From positions 682,001 to 746,000 of the forward strand of contig NZ_JAEKJR010000001.1 of NCBI RefSeq assembly GCF_017303155.1: a stretch of 64,000 nt of DNA, written 5' to 3'. The notes beneath the pieces were generated by a model. That model was not told where the DNA came from. It searched no databases and saw only the letters and a program-made list of their open reading frames with translations. The position numbers and the translations under genes are program-made. The DNA comes from Microbulbifer salipaludis (GTDB lineage: Bacteria; Pseudomonadota; Gammaproteobacteria; Pseudomonadales; Cellvibrionaceae). Position 1 is the first letter of the stretch, and each line of letters begins with the position of its first letter. Shown here in pieces: positions 1 to 9,045 of the stretch.

Positions 1-1151
1 TGACCGCGCAGCTCGCTGCGCAGGGCGTCGTCGGCGTTCTGCCAGTAGAGGCTGCGAATCCCATAACGGGTAACAAATTCCCGTTTTGCCGGCACCACTT
101 CACTGGGGAAGTTGCCCTGTTGCAGGATCTCCACCGCACGCACATGCATGCCCGGCGCCTCGGGACTTTGCGGGTTCTGTGCGACGAAGGTGAGGAAGGT
201 CTGTGCCCCATCGCGGTAGCGTTCACTCTCTGCGTACCAGTCACCGAGGGCGCGGTACAGCAGGTGCTGATAGCTGCGAGTGTGACGGGTTTCGGCGTCG
301 CCGCTGGCGCCGGTGTCGGTTACGGCGCTGAAGGATTCGATCACCTCGGCACCGCCGAGATAGTTAAACCCGAGCGCCAGTACGCGCAGTGTATCGTCGG
401 CGAGGCGGCGCTCGCCTTTCTGCAGTGCTTGCAGTGGACGCCTTTCCGCCTGGTCTTCCGCCTGGTCTTCCGCCAACAGCAGATCCATCAGCGACAGGAA
501 GGTATTGCTGGCATCCCGGTAGCGCGCGTCCTTGAACTGGCTCCAGCCGAGCATATAGCGCGCATTTTGTGCAAAGGGGGAGTCCCCCTGCGCGAGCACC
601 GCACGGAAGTCACGCTCTGCGGCGCGGTATTTTTTCTGGCTGAAGGCTGCCTCGCCGCGGCGGAACAGGGCCTCGGCGATAAACGGGGACTCTGGCGCGG
701 TCTCGACGATGTTTTCCAGCGCGGCAAGGGAGCCGGACAGGTTGCCGTCGAGGGCGCGGGCGCGGGCCAGTCGGTAGGCTAGGTAATCGTCATCGGCGGA
801 GGTTTGCAGCAGGGCTTCGTAGTGGCGTACGGCTTCACCGTAAGCGACGACCATCTCCGGGTTATCCGCCTGCTGCTGCTCGAGGCGCTCCATTTCCAGA
901 TCGGCAAGGCGCAACTGGATCTGGCGACGGGTTTTCGGGTCGCGGTTGGCTGCCAGGGCCTTTTCGTAGCTGTGAATCAATACCGGCAGCGCCACTTTCG
1001 GCAGTTCTACCTGCGGTTCCGGTGGCAGGGTAGCAGCTGGCAGGTCTGCCAGTGTAGTGCCTGGATCAAACTGACTGGCGCAGCCGCCCAGGGTAGCGCT
1101 GGCACAAATCGCCAGTGTCAGCAGTTTTGTACGCGGCCAGCCTGGCTTCAC
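1..1151 (-). CDS. TPR-repeat lipoprotein, C-terminus cut by window edge
   Basis: The reading frame opens with GTG at 1149-1151 and stays open to base 3, so about 383 codons are visible and the C-terminus lies outside the window. The N-terminus is a lipoprotein signal ending in a Leu-Gly-Gly-Cys lipobox, followed by many helical TPR-like units (for example near 490-680 and 700-850). The GTG overlaps the TGA of the upstream gene by four bases (GTGA), so the two are almost certainly translationally coupled. Outer-membrane or periplasmic anchoring and a scaffold role are inferred from the lipobox and TPRs. It resembles in architecture the TPR lipoproteins of Glt/TonB-ExbBD-type envelope machines, but the sequence alone does not prove this. 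No catalytic motif was seen. Confidence 0.75.
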   Translation of the reverse strand, partial: MKPGWPRTKLLTLAICASATLGGCASQFDPGTTLADLPAATLPPEPQVELPKVALPVLIHSYEKALAANRDPKTRRQIQLRLADLEMERLEQQQADNPEMVVAYGEAVRHYEALLQTSADDDYLAYRLARARALDGNLSGSLAALENIVETAPESPFIAEALFRRGEAAFSQKKYRAAERDFRAVLAQGDSPFAQNARYMLGWSQFKDARYRDASNTFLSLMDLLLAEDQAEDQAERRPLQALQKGERRLADDTLRVLALGFNYLGGAEVIESFSAVTDTGASGDAETRHTRSYQHLLYRALGDWYAESERYRDGAQTFLTFVAQNPQSPEAPGMHVRAVEILQQGNFPSEVVPAKREFVTRYGIRSLYWQNADDALRSELRG

Positions 1152-3229
1152 GATGGCACCTCCGCTGCTTGCGGGATGGTTTCAACCGCGGGCTCAGGGG
1201 TTGGCTCGGGAGTGGTCTCCGTTGCGGTCTCAGGTGTGCCCTCAGGCTGTGCCGGGGTGGGCGCCTCGTAAGCACCCTGTATCGTCGCATCCTGAATGCG
1301 CGCAATGGCGAGGCGGGTATGCGCCATATATTGCGCGACCCGTTGCGTGGCAGCGCCGAGCGCGTCACGCAGGTCCTGACGAATCTGATTCTGCAGAGCG
1401 CTGCTGGCGCGCTCGATGGCACCTTGCTGCTGCGCCAGGCGCTGTCCGGCGTCATCCACGCTGCCGGCCAGCAGGTTGAGCTGTGGTGCCTCGGCGGCGA
1501 TGCGCGCAACACTGCGTTGGCGGCGCGCGGCCTCGGCCAGTTGCTCTTCCAGTGCAGCGATCGTTTTGCGCGTGTGCCACAGGTTCTGGTGATACTGGTC
1601 CGCCGCCTGCCACTGAAGAAGGCCGCGTGCGCGCGCCAGTGTCTGCTGCTGGTAGCGACTGGTTTTGCCCGCCTTGCTCAGGTGCTGGTAGCGCGCTTCG
1701 GCCGCGCGCACCATTCCCAGATACTCGGACGCAGCGCTATCGCTGCTGGCAAGCATCGCGAGGCCGTCCTGGTCCGCCTCGATCCGCGCGAGGGAGTTCT
1801 TCAGCCGCTGCAGTTGCTGCTCGGCGATCTGTACCTGCTGGTCGTACTGGGCGCTGTTGTGCTGTTGCACGATGTCGGTATGACGCTGCTCGCGCTCATC
1901 AATCAGGTTGTGGAATTCCGGTAGCCGCTGCTGCCAGCGCGCGAGCACCCGCGTGAGCTGTTGCAGGTCGCGCAGTTCCGCAAGCTGCAATTGCAGCCGA
2001 TCGCTTTGCATCATGCGCAGCAGATAACGCTGGTTGTCGCGGATCAATGCGGGGGTTTCCGCATCCTCGAGCCATCCGTAGCGCTGCAGGTTCAGGGTTT
2101 CGTTTTCCGGAGGCAGTGGGAACTGCAGGCGATACGAGGCCTGCTCCAGTGCCTTGAGATCGTCGAGTGCCTGCTGGTAGCGCTGTTCCGCATGCAGATA
2201 GGACTGCAGGGCAAGTTTCGGGCGTTGCAGCGCCTCATAGCTGTAGGGCAGTGCGAGCAGCGCTTCCTGGACCTGGGGGGACAGCGGGTTGCGGTTGATC
2301 AGGTAACCGAGTGCGTCCACCGCCTGCTGATGGTAGCCACCATTGACCGATACCCAGCCGAGGCCGAGGAGCGCATCCGCGGACCAGGGCGTATCCAGGC
2401 GTACCCCACGGAACTCCTGTGCGGCACCGGCGTGGTCTCCGGCAAGTGCCAGTGCGTATCCGGCACCGATGCGCGCTTTGTCGCGCAGGATGCGCAGTTC
2501 CTCAGCGGCATCCAGGTCCTGTTCGACCAGCGCGGCTGCACGACGATATTCTTCCGCTGCGGCGGGCAATTGTTGTTGCCGCGCCAGCGCGGCGCCAAGG
2601 TTGTTGTGCCCGAGTACCCGCTCGGCGAGCGGCAGGTCTGCCATTGCCAGTAGTTGTTGCGCCTGCTCCAGGTTGCCGCCGCGGATGGCCAGGTTCAAAG
2701 TCAGGGTGGACTGGTGAATGGCGCCGGACTTGTGCAGCTGTAGCGCAGCGGTATCCCAGTTCTGGTGGCGATAATTCAGTTCCGCCAGCTTGAGCCAGGC
2801 AACTTCCCGAAAGCGTGCGATACGTTGCTGGTTGTCGGCATCCGCCGCTTTCTGTAACTGCTTTTCAAACAGTTCCGCCGCCTGTCGCTCCAGGCCGAAC
2901 GCCAGGCTGATGCCACCGCGAATCAGATCGGCATTGTCTGCGTGATGGGCAATACCGCCGCGCAGGTCCGACACCATGAGGGTGCTCAGGGCATCGAAGG
3001 TATTGCCCTGAAAATAGTGGTACAGCGCCGCGCCGTAGCGCATGTCCTGCGCCTGCTGAAATCGTTCACCGGGTTTTTTTGGGGACGGCTGGTTTACCTC
3101 ACCCAGAGGCTGGGGTGCGACGGCTGCGGGTGTGTCAGCCGCTGCCGGCAATACGGTACCGGCAATCACGGCGGCCAGCGTCAGCGCCAGTGGTGAGAGG
3201 GTTATGTTTTTCACCGCGGAAAACCACAT
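1148..3229 (-). CDS. Exported TPR and coiled-coil protein (693 aa)
   Basis: The protein begins with a clear Sec signal peptide (about residues 1-31, ending Ala-Ala-Ala-Asp). The rest is almost entirely alpha-helical: TPR-like repeats fill about residues 60-340, a Gln/Arg/Glu-rich coiled-coil stretch runs from about 400 to 620, and the tail is low-complexity Pro/Glu/Thr. It lies 7 bp downstream of the 179-aa gene and overlaps the following TPR lipoprotein gene by 4 bp, so the three form one leftward operon. A periplasmic scaffold is the likely role. No enzyme motif is visible. Related architectures occur in Glt-type gliding or TonB-associated complexes, but that link is inference. Confidence 0.75.
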   Translation of the reverse strand: MWFSAVKNITLSPLALTLAAVIAGTVLPAAADTPAAVAPQPLGEVNQPSPKKPGERFQQAQDMRYGAALYHYFQGNTFDALSTLMVSDLRGGIAHHADNADLIRGGISLAFGLERQAAELFEKQLQKAADADNQQRIARFREVAWLKLAELNYRHQNWDTAALQLHKSGAIHQSTLTLNLAIRGGNLEQAQQLLAMADLPLAERVLGHNNLGAALARQQQLPAAAEEYRRAAALVEQDLDAAEELRILRDKARIGAGYALALAGDHAGAAQEFRGVRLDTPWSADALLGLGWVSVNGGYHQQAVDALGYLINRNPLSPQVQEALLALPYSYEALQRPKLALQSYLHAEQRYQQALDDLKALEQASYRLQFPLPPENETLNLQRYGWLEDAETPALIRDNQRYLLRMMQSDRLQLQLAELRDLQQLTRVLARWQQRLPEFHNLIDEREQRHTDIVQQHNSAQYDQQVQIAEQQLQRLKNSLARIEADQDGLAMLASSDSAASEYLGMVRAAEARYQHLSKAGKTSRYQQQTLARARGLLQWQAADQYHQNLWHTRKTIAALEEQLAEAARRQRSVARIAAEAPQLNLLAGSVDDAGQRLAQQQGAIERASSALQNQIRQDLRDALGAATQRVAQYMAHTRLAIARIQDATIQGAYEAPTPAQPEGTPETATETTPEPTPEPAVETIPQAAEVPS

Positions 3230-3236
3230 AGTGCGC

Positions 3237-3776
3237 TCAGGGAGCCGGCCACTGCACGACGGTAAATTCCGGCTGCTGCTTGCTGCTCGAATCGGAAATA
3301 CGCAGTTCGATCACCGCGGGCTCGTCGGTTTTCTTCAGCTCCAGGGTGGCGGCGCGCTTGAATTCCCGCTGTTCCGGTCCGATGCCGGTGAAGTAGGCGG
3401 TCACGGTGTGTTCACCGGACTTGAGGTTGCCCTTGAAGAGCGGCTGGATACCGCCGCGGAACAGGGCTTTTTTCTGGTGTTCCGTATACAGGTGGGTTTC
3501 CACCAGTTTGTTGTCGATGTGCAGCTTGACGCTATCCAGGTCGAAAAAGTGGCCCACATCCATGGATACGTACACGGCCACCTGGCTCTGGGCGGGGAAC
3601 AGCAGGTCTTCTTCCAGCACCAGCAGGTCCCGGTTCAGCTTGAGTACTTCCTGCTTCAGGTCTTCGAGATCCGCGCCGGGAAAATCGCTGCTCTGCGCGA
3701 ACACGCTGCCGGTCAACGTCAGAGTGAATGCCGTCAACAGGGCACGAAAGGATTGGGCGCGACGGGGGGAAAACAT
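3237..3776 (-). CDS. Small exported protein of unknown function
   Basis: This 179-residue protein has a Sec signal peptide (about residues 1-27, cleavage after Val-Phe-Ala). The mature part starts with a short Leu/Glu-rich coiled coil (about 35-60) and continues as a beta-rich domain rich in charged residues, which fits a beta-sandwich fold. I do not recognise the family. It is the first gene of a three-gene leftward operon with two TPR proteins and starts 109 bp past the end of apbE, so it may be cotranscribed with the ApbE operon or have its own promoter in that gap. Its function is presumably tied to the TPR envelope proteins. Confidence 0.7.
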   Translation of the reverse strand: MFSPRRAQSFRALLTAFTLTLTGSVFAQSSDFPGADLEDLKQEVLKLNRDLLVLEEDLLFPAQSQVAVYVSMDVGHFFDLDSVKLHIDNKLVETHLYTEHQKKALFRGGIQPLFKGNLKSGEHTVTAYFTGIGPEQREFKRAATLELKKTDEPAVIELRISDSSSKQQPEFTVVQWPAP

Positions 3777-3885
3777 GCTGAAGCCTGAGAGTTTGTGAGC
3801 GTTAGAATTTATTGTGTAACGGTGTGTACAGTATGCCCTGAGATTATGTCAGGGTGCCGCGTTTCCGGTGTGACCCAGTTGGCAA

Positions 3886-4890
3886 TTACTGCTGCAGTCC
3901 GCTGGTAAAGAACATCCGGTGATTCGCATCGATAACGATGGCTTCGAACCCGTCCAGTCCCTCGACCAGTGCCAGGCCTTTTTGCTTGCCGAGCACAAAC
4001 ACGCTGGTAGAGAGCGGGTCTGTATCAAATCCGCGCGGGCCGATGACGCTGACGCTGATCAACTTTTGATTGTCAGATGTATCGCCATCGGGATCGGTTG
4101 CCGCGGGCTTGCCGGTGGACGGGTTGAAAATATGGTGCACCCGATGGTCGTCGTCATCGATAAAAAAGCGCTCGTAATCCCCGGAGGTCGAGATGGCCGT
4201 ATTCTCCAGTGGAATAACCGCGGCATTTTTTGATTTGTCGCGCGGGTGGCGAATGCCGATCAGCCAGGGCTTGCCGCGTTTATCGCCCAGCAGGCGCGCA
4301 TCGCCGCCGGCACTGACGCTGGCGTGGGTCACGCCAGACTGTTGCAGGATGGCCACCGCGCGATCGACCGCGTAGCCCTTGGCGATACCACCGAGGTCAA
4401 TCTTGGTGCGCGGGTCAGCGAAAGCCAGTGTGTTCTGTTTGGTATCCAGCTGAAGGTGCTGGTAATTCACCGCCGGTAGCAACTGCTCGGTGGTTGCCTG
4501 ATTTGCGCGCTCACCCTTGCGGAAATCGTACAGACTGCCCACGGTGGCATAGGTGATATCGAAGGCACCGGCGGTTTTGTCGCTGTACCAAAGCGACTTC
4601 TGAATGATCGAGGCCAGCTCGGCAGTAACCGGTACCGGGCCAAGACCGGCGGTGCGGTTGACCCGAGAGAGTTCACTGTCTTCCTTGTAGGGCGAAAGGG
4701 CCGCATCAATGCGCCGGAATTCGCCCATCACCGATGCGCTGATTGCTTGCGCCCTGCTGCCGTCCTCATGCCAGAACTGCAGGTGTACCTCGGTGCCCAT
4801 GATGGACTCTTTGTGGTAGTGCCAGTCGCCGTAGCTGAGCGCGGAACTGAACAGGCTGACCAACAACACAAGGGGGCGCACAAGGTACAT
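3886..4890 (-). CDS. apbE: FAD:protein FMN transferase
   Basis: ApbE covalently attaches FMN, taken from FAD, to Ser/Thr residues of exported proteins. The 334-residue length is typical. A signal peptide (about residues 1-21) sends it to the periplasm. Recognisable ApbE features are the N-terminal MGTEV stretch, the FDITY and IDLGGIAKGYAVD motifs, the SAGGD segment and the C-terminal Asp-Pro-Leu-Ser-Thr metal/flavin-site motif. It is the fourth gene of a leftward operon with two c-type heme proteins and a Tat protein, separated from the Tat gene by 29 bp. Its target is not obvious: no NqrC-type FMN-binding domain is encoded nearby, but the DUF3570 protein of the divergent operon carries an S-G-A-S motif preceded by Asp that resembles a flavinylation site. 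Confidence 0.93.
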   Translation of the reverse strand: MYLVRPLVLLVSLFSSALSYGDWHYHKESIMGTEVHLQFWHEDGSRAQAISASVMGEFRRIDAALSPYKEDSELSRVNRTAGLGPVPVTAELASIIQKSLWYSDKTAGAFDITYATVGSLYDFRKGERANQATTEQLLPAVNYQHLQLDTKQNTLAFADPRTKIDLGGIAKGYAVDRAVAILQQSGVTHASVSAGGDARLLGDKRGKPWLIGIRHPRDKSKNAAVIPLENTAISTSGDYERFFIDDDDHRVHHIFNPSTGKPAATDPDGDTSDNQKLISVSVIGPRGFDTDPLSTSVFVLGKQKGLALVEGLDGFEAIVIDANHRMFFTSGLQQ

Positions 4891-4919
4891 CGGAGTTTCT
4901 TTTACCGGCTGCTACTGGG

Positions 4920-6491
4920 TTATCGAATCGGTTCAAATGCCGTCAGGCTGTCCATCAGGCTGGCGTTACCGAGGCCGTGATTGGGGAACAGGCTGGCAAA
5001 ATTATTTTGCTCGCCGTGCAGCGCCATATAGTTCAGTACCACCGTCTGCACCAGTTGGTTCACGTTGTTGGCGGCGGGGCTGCCGGCGGTCTCGACGTCA
5101 CCGGAGGGGCGCATATAGCCCAGTTGCTGGTGGCGTGCCTGCTCGTCTGCGGTGCCACCGATGAGCTGCGGTCGCCCGACAGGATTGTAAACCAGAAAGT
5201 AAGACGCGGCGGTCTGCTGGTTGTCCCCGGTCCATACACCCTTGCCGCGCCCCTCGACAGAGTCGTCGACCATACCGTTGCTGAATACCGAGCCGTCGCT
5301 GAATACATACACCATCAGTGGCTGGCCGACGCGCGCGGCGTATTCCAGGCAGGCGCCGATGCAGCGGCCGGCGCGCAGGTCGCGGATTTCGCCAGTGGCG
5401 CGGTCACCGGTGTGGTAGTCGTAGCCGCCCATGGTGATGGTGCCGGCACCGGCGTAGCCGTTGATCACCAGCTTCATGGTGGAGGCCGCCTTGCGGAACT
5501 CGCGATCGTTTTCAAACTCTGCGGTGGAGAAAATGCCATTGGGGCCGACGATATCCGGGTCCAGCGCCGGATCCAGCGCGGTGGGGTTGCCGAAGCGGTC
5601 GGCGAGATCGGCACTTTTCATGTAACCGCACTTCACCAGATCCTTGATCACCGCATCATTGCTGACGCGGGTGTTGACCTTGCCCAGCTTGGCACTGGAA
5701 ATCCGGTACATGGATTCCATGACCTGAACCGTATCTTCCTGGTTGAGCAGTCCCACCAGATCGCCCACATCCACCAGACCGGTCACGTCACTTGGGCGGT
5801 CCACCTTGGTGGGGCGCACTTCCGCGTTGATCAGGTCGGCGGGGGCCATGGAATTGCCGCCGGATTCACTGGTTTGCGAACCGATCAGCGCCAGCAGCGA
5901 GCCGTTGGCGCCGGCGCGGTTGATGCCGTACATGGGGTTGTGCGGGTTGTTGCCGGTATCGTTTTCCGAGCGCGCCGGAATCACTGCGCCGTTGATGGCG
6001 GCGCGGTTGCCGATGGCTACCTTGTTGAGAATGCCGCGCAGCATCTGGCTGTCACTGTGGAAGGCAAGCCCCAGCTCGTTGTTGACGAAACTGTTGCCCA
6101 TCGCGTCCGTGAGTGAAGGGACCATATCGCCGGGCAGACCCTGTTTGCTGTAGCCGGCGGTGCTGAGGAAATCCAGCTGTCCGCCCTGTTTGCCGACCAG
6201 TACGTTGGAACCCGCAATATTGGCGCCGCCGGCCAGGTCGAAACAGATAAACGGAATCTTGCCTGCGCCGAATTTACTCACACCACACAACTCGCGCATG
6301 GCTTCCAGGTCAGGCGACAGCTCGGCCTGGGCCATGCGCGGATTGGCAAACAGGCTGAAAATGGAACCGCCGAGGACCGTCGCCATGCCCGCGCGAAAGC
6401 CCTGCCCGAGAAAATCCCGCCGGCTGACCGGGCGGTGATGATCCGGGTGGCGCAGAGGCTGATCCAGTTCGAAATATTTCTTTTTGCTCAT
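4920..6491 (-). CDS. Tat-exported DUF1501-like protein
   Basis: The start at 6491 is chosen because GGGGAATGGAAACA precedes it; ATG codons at 6500 and 6512 are possible but have poorer spacing. The resulting 523-residue protein carries a twin-arginine signal (Ser-Arg-Arg-Asp-Phe-Leu near residues 26-31) followed by a hydrophobic stretch. The C-terminal half has a Gly-Gly-Tyr-Asp-Tyr-His motif followed by a helix-rich segment, resembling the DUF1501 members of the alkaline-phosphatase superfamily, in which an Asp/His pair lies before a similar helix. Tat export suggests the protein folds, perhaps with a cofactor, before transport. It sits between the LamG cytochrome gene (33 bp) and apbE (29 bp). 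DUF1501 proteins are commonly encoded beside cytochrome/LamG proteins in Planctomycetes, and this arrangement is reminiscent. The reaction is unknown. Confidence 0.7.
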   Translation of the reverse strand: MSKKKYFELDQPLRHPDHHRPVSRRDFLGQGFRAGMATVLGGSIFSLFANPRMAQAELSPDLEAMRELCGVSKFGAGKIPFICFDLAGGANIAGSNVLVGKQGGQLDFLSTAGYSKQGLPGDMVPSLTDAMGNSFVNNELGLAFHSDSQMLRGILNKVAIGNRAAINGAVIPARSENDTGNNPHNPMYGINRAGANGSLLALIGSQTSESGGNSMAPADLINAEVRPTKVDRPSDVTGLVDVGDLVGLLNQEDTVQVMESMYRISSAKLGKVNTRVSNDAVIKDLVKCGYMKSADLADRFGNPTALDPALDPDIVGPNGIFSTAEFENDREFRKAASTMKLVINGYAGAGTITMGGYDYHTGDRATGEIRDLRAGRCIGACLEYAARVGQPLMVYVFSDGSVFSNGMVDDSVEGRGKGVWTGDNQQTAASYFLVYNPVGRPQLIGGTADEQARHQQLGYMRPSGDVETAGSPAANNVNQLVQTVVLNYMALHGEQNNFASLFPNHGLGNASLMDSLTAFEPIR

Positions 6492-6524
6492 TGTTTCCAT
6501 TCCCCGGTGCAAAAGCGCCGGTTA

Positions 6525-9041
6525 TCAGTGAATCAGAATCATCGCGCTGCCCATGGCTGCGGCGCAGGTGGCGGTAACGGTGTTGACCGTGGTGGCGGGC
6601 TTGCTGCAGTCGCCCCGCGTGCAGACCGATGCCTTGTCGATCAGTGTGCTCAACTCGTCGCGCACGATACTGGCGTCGGGTGCGCTGTCGAGCTGCTCGC
6701 CATGGCCGATGATTGCCGGCCAGTCGATGGGGCGGCCGAGCAAGCTGTCGAGCAACGGATTGATGATCTGATCGCGCTTGGCTTCAGTATCAAACGCCTG
6801 GTTCACGCCTGCGCTGAAATCAAAACCCGGGAAAAATTCAGCCCTGGCCACTTCGTCATTGGCCAGGGTGTTGCAGTATTTCACCGCCAGCTGGGTAATG
6901 CCCATTTGCTGGGCCGCGAGGAAGCCGCGCACGTCCGCTTCTACCGGCAGCTGCTGTTTGATCTTCTCCCAGGTATCGGCCACTGCCGGGTGTGAGCGGG
7001 GCACACCGGTGGCGGCCGACAGTGCCGCGTTGATCTGCTCGAAACGGCGTATGCCGATGCGCGGTTGCGGGGTCAGGTCCGCCGGCGCGGCAGGAGCTGC
7101 GGGGGTGGCTTCCACGCGCACGAATTCTTCGTTGCCGAGACGCTCGAAGGTCAGGAAGAATTCGTCGGAAGTCGGGCCTTTTTCCAGAGTGATAATGGTG
7201 CCCAGCGGGGAGAGCTTCTGGCCACTTTCCGGGTCGTACTCGCTGGCTGTCACCGTGGTATCGAGGTTGGCCCAGGCCTGGCCCACCACCGCCTCGCGGC
7301 CGTTGATGCCGATACGCATGCCCTGGATGATCACGCCATCCGGAGTCACGCCGTCTTCGAGGGTGATGAACTTGGGCTCGCTGAACAGGTAGCCGTGGTT
7401 GTCATACTGCTGCACCTCGAACATCACGTAGCCCTGGGGTACACCGGTCTGCGCTTCCACTTTGAACAGCAACAGGAATTTTTCCCCGACACCGGCTTCG
7501 TAGTTGGTGAGGATGTCGTCCTGGGTGAGTGCGCGGGAGTGGATTGCCAGCAGTCGCACCGACCCCTGCCACACATTATCACCGGAGACTTCGCTGCCCA
7601 CCGCCAGGGCAAAAGAGTCATCCCAGGTCGACAGCAGGCCCGCCGCGACCGGATCCTGGTCATCGGTGAATACGCCGTTGACGTACAGGCGGCGCCCGTT
7701 GATCGGGTCGAAGGTGGCAACCACATGCTGCAGGGTCGCCTGGGCGCGCTCTGCCATATCGTCAGTAATCAGCGCCGGCATGCCATTGGCGTCGGTGCTG
7801 GCATCGTTGCGGTTCTGGAAGGTGTAGTTGTACATCGCCTGGCCGAGGGTAAAGTTGCGGGTGTCGTTATTACCGGAGTAAGTCACGATCCGCGCCGGAC
7901 CTTCCTGCACCACATTGGCCGGTGCCACCCAGGCTTCAATGGAGTACTCGCCGGTACCGGTCAGGGTATCGAACAGACGTTTGCTGGTGGCGGTGGCCGC
8001 CTGCGCCTTGCCGCCATTGAGCTGAATGCCCCAGGAGCCCAGCCATTCCACATTGCCCGACAGGTTGAGGTCGATGGCCGGATTGATACCAGAGGTGTCG
8101 TAGGCAATGGTGCCGCTGCCGGACTTGAATTCGTACAGGGCAATGGCGTTATTTTCGATGCGCCCGCCGCCGCTGGCCACTACACCGTCGGTGAGGTACA
8201 GCGCCTTGCTGATTACCCAGTTCGGGTCCACCTCGGTAAGCGTGATGCCGTCGGCAAAGTTGCGGATCGCCGCTGCCATGGTGTCGGCGTCCTGGGTGCA
8301 GTTGCTCCAGCAGTTGTGGAAGTCGTTGCCGAGGCGCACCACAAAGCGCGAGTTTTCCGGAGTGTCCAGATCCATCCGCGCCTTTGCCGCCTCGTAGGCC
8401 TGATCGATGTCGCTACTGGCGAAATAGGGCTGCTGGGCGGTGTCTGCGTCTTCGCTGTGGCAGCTCGCACAGTATTCTTCCAGCAGCGGGTACACGGTGG
8501 TGGCAAAGTTACCGCTGGACGCGGGGAAGCTTTTGCTGGCGCCCACGTCCCGTTCGGTGGGAGGCGTCAGGGTAATGGTGCTGGCTACCGAGCCCGCGGC
8601 TGCGGCCCACTCCTGGATGTAATTGGTAATGATCTCACCACAGGCGCTGGCATTGGCCAGCCAGCAGTTGTGGCCGCTGGCGACTTTGGTGACCAGGCGG
8701 GAATCTTCCGGGCTGCCCAGGTTGACCAGGTCGCGGCCTTCGCCGTGCGCGAGGTTGATATCGTCGCTGCGCACAAAGCGCGGACTCTGGTTGCCTTCGA
8801 TATGGCAGCTGCCGCAGCGATTTTCCGCCGCCAGGTTGTCCCAGATATAACGCTTGTAGTTCTGTACGTCTTCGCTTTCCGGGGCCGGCCCGCTGTAGCT
8901 GGTATCGCCGGAATCCGGATTGGTATTGGGCAGGTCTTCCGTGGACTGGCCGCTGCCACCAGAGCAGGCCGCCAGCAGTACGGAAGCGAACAGGGTGGAG
9001 AGCAGTGCGGTATGTTGCCAGCGTGTATTTGTCTGTTTCAT
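6525..9041 (-). CDS. Di-heme c-type lipoprotein with LamG domain
   Basis: The start at 9041 (MKQTN) is preferred over the longer frame because it begins a lipoprotein signal with lipobox Leu-Ala-Ala-Cys and is preceded by GGGGGAA. The protein has 838 residues. Two tandem units of about 95 residues each start with a heme motif (CGSCH, then CASCH) and end with His-Asn-Cys-Trp plus another Cys, the His being a candidate distal heme ligand. A LamG/concanavalin-like domain follows in the middle (around residues 300-480, with the signature Ile-Glu-Ala-Trp-Val), and a helical C-terminal domain of unknown type ends the protein. It starts 4 bp after the mono-heme gene and precedes the Tat protein gene. 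A periplasmic or surface electron-transfer and binding role is inferred. Confidence 0.8.
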   Translation of the reverse strand: MKQTNTRWQHTALLSTLFASVLLAACSGGSGQSTEDLPNTNPDSGDTSYSGPAPESEDVQNYKRYIWDNLAAENRCGSCHIEGNQSPRFVRSDDINLAHGEGRDLVNLGSPEDSRLVTKVASGHNCWLANASACGEIITNYIQEWAAAAGSVASTITLTPPTERDVGASKSFPASSGNFATTVYPLLEEYCASCHSEDADTAQQPYFASSDIDQAYEAAKARMDLDTPENSRFVVRLGNDFHNCWSNCTQDADTMAAAIRNFADGITLTEVDPNWVISKALYLTDGVVASGGGRIENNAIALYEFKSGSGTIAYDTSGINPAIDLNLSGNVEWLGSWGIQLNGGKAQAATATSKRLFDTLTGTGEYSIEAWVAPANVVQEGPARIVTYSGNNDTRNFTLGQAMYNYTFQNRNDASTDANGMPALITDDMAERAQATLQHVVATFDPINGRRLYVNGVFTDDQDPVAAGLLSTWDDSFALAVGSEVSGDNVWQGSVRLLAIHSRALTQDDILTNYEAGVGEKFLLLFKVEAQTGVPQGYVMFEVQQYDNHGYLFSEPKFITLEDGVTPDGVIIQGMRIGINGREAVVGQAWANLDTTVTASEYDPESGQKLSPLGTIITLEKGPTSDEFFLTFERLGNEEFVRVEATPAAPAAPADLTPQPRIGIRRFEQINAALSAATGVPRSHPAVADTWEKIKQQLPVEADVRGFLAAQQMGITQLAVKYCNTLANDEVARAEFFPGFDFSAGVNQAFDTEAKRDQIINPLLDSLLGRPIDWPAIIGHGEQLDSAPDASIVRDELSTLIDKASVCTRGDCSKPATTVNTVTATCAAAMGSAMILIH

Positions 9042-9045
9042 GGTG

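Noticed and set aside
4977..6116. Rightward frame of 379 codons opposite the DUF1501-like gene
   Set aside because: No family resemblance; the opposite strand has a Tat signal and conserved motifs.
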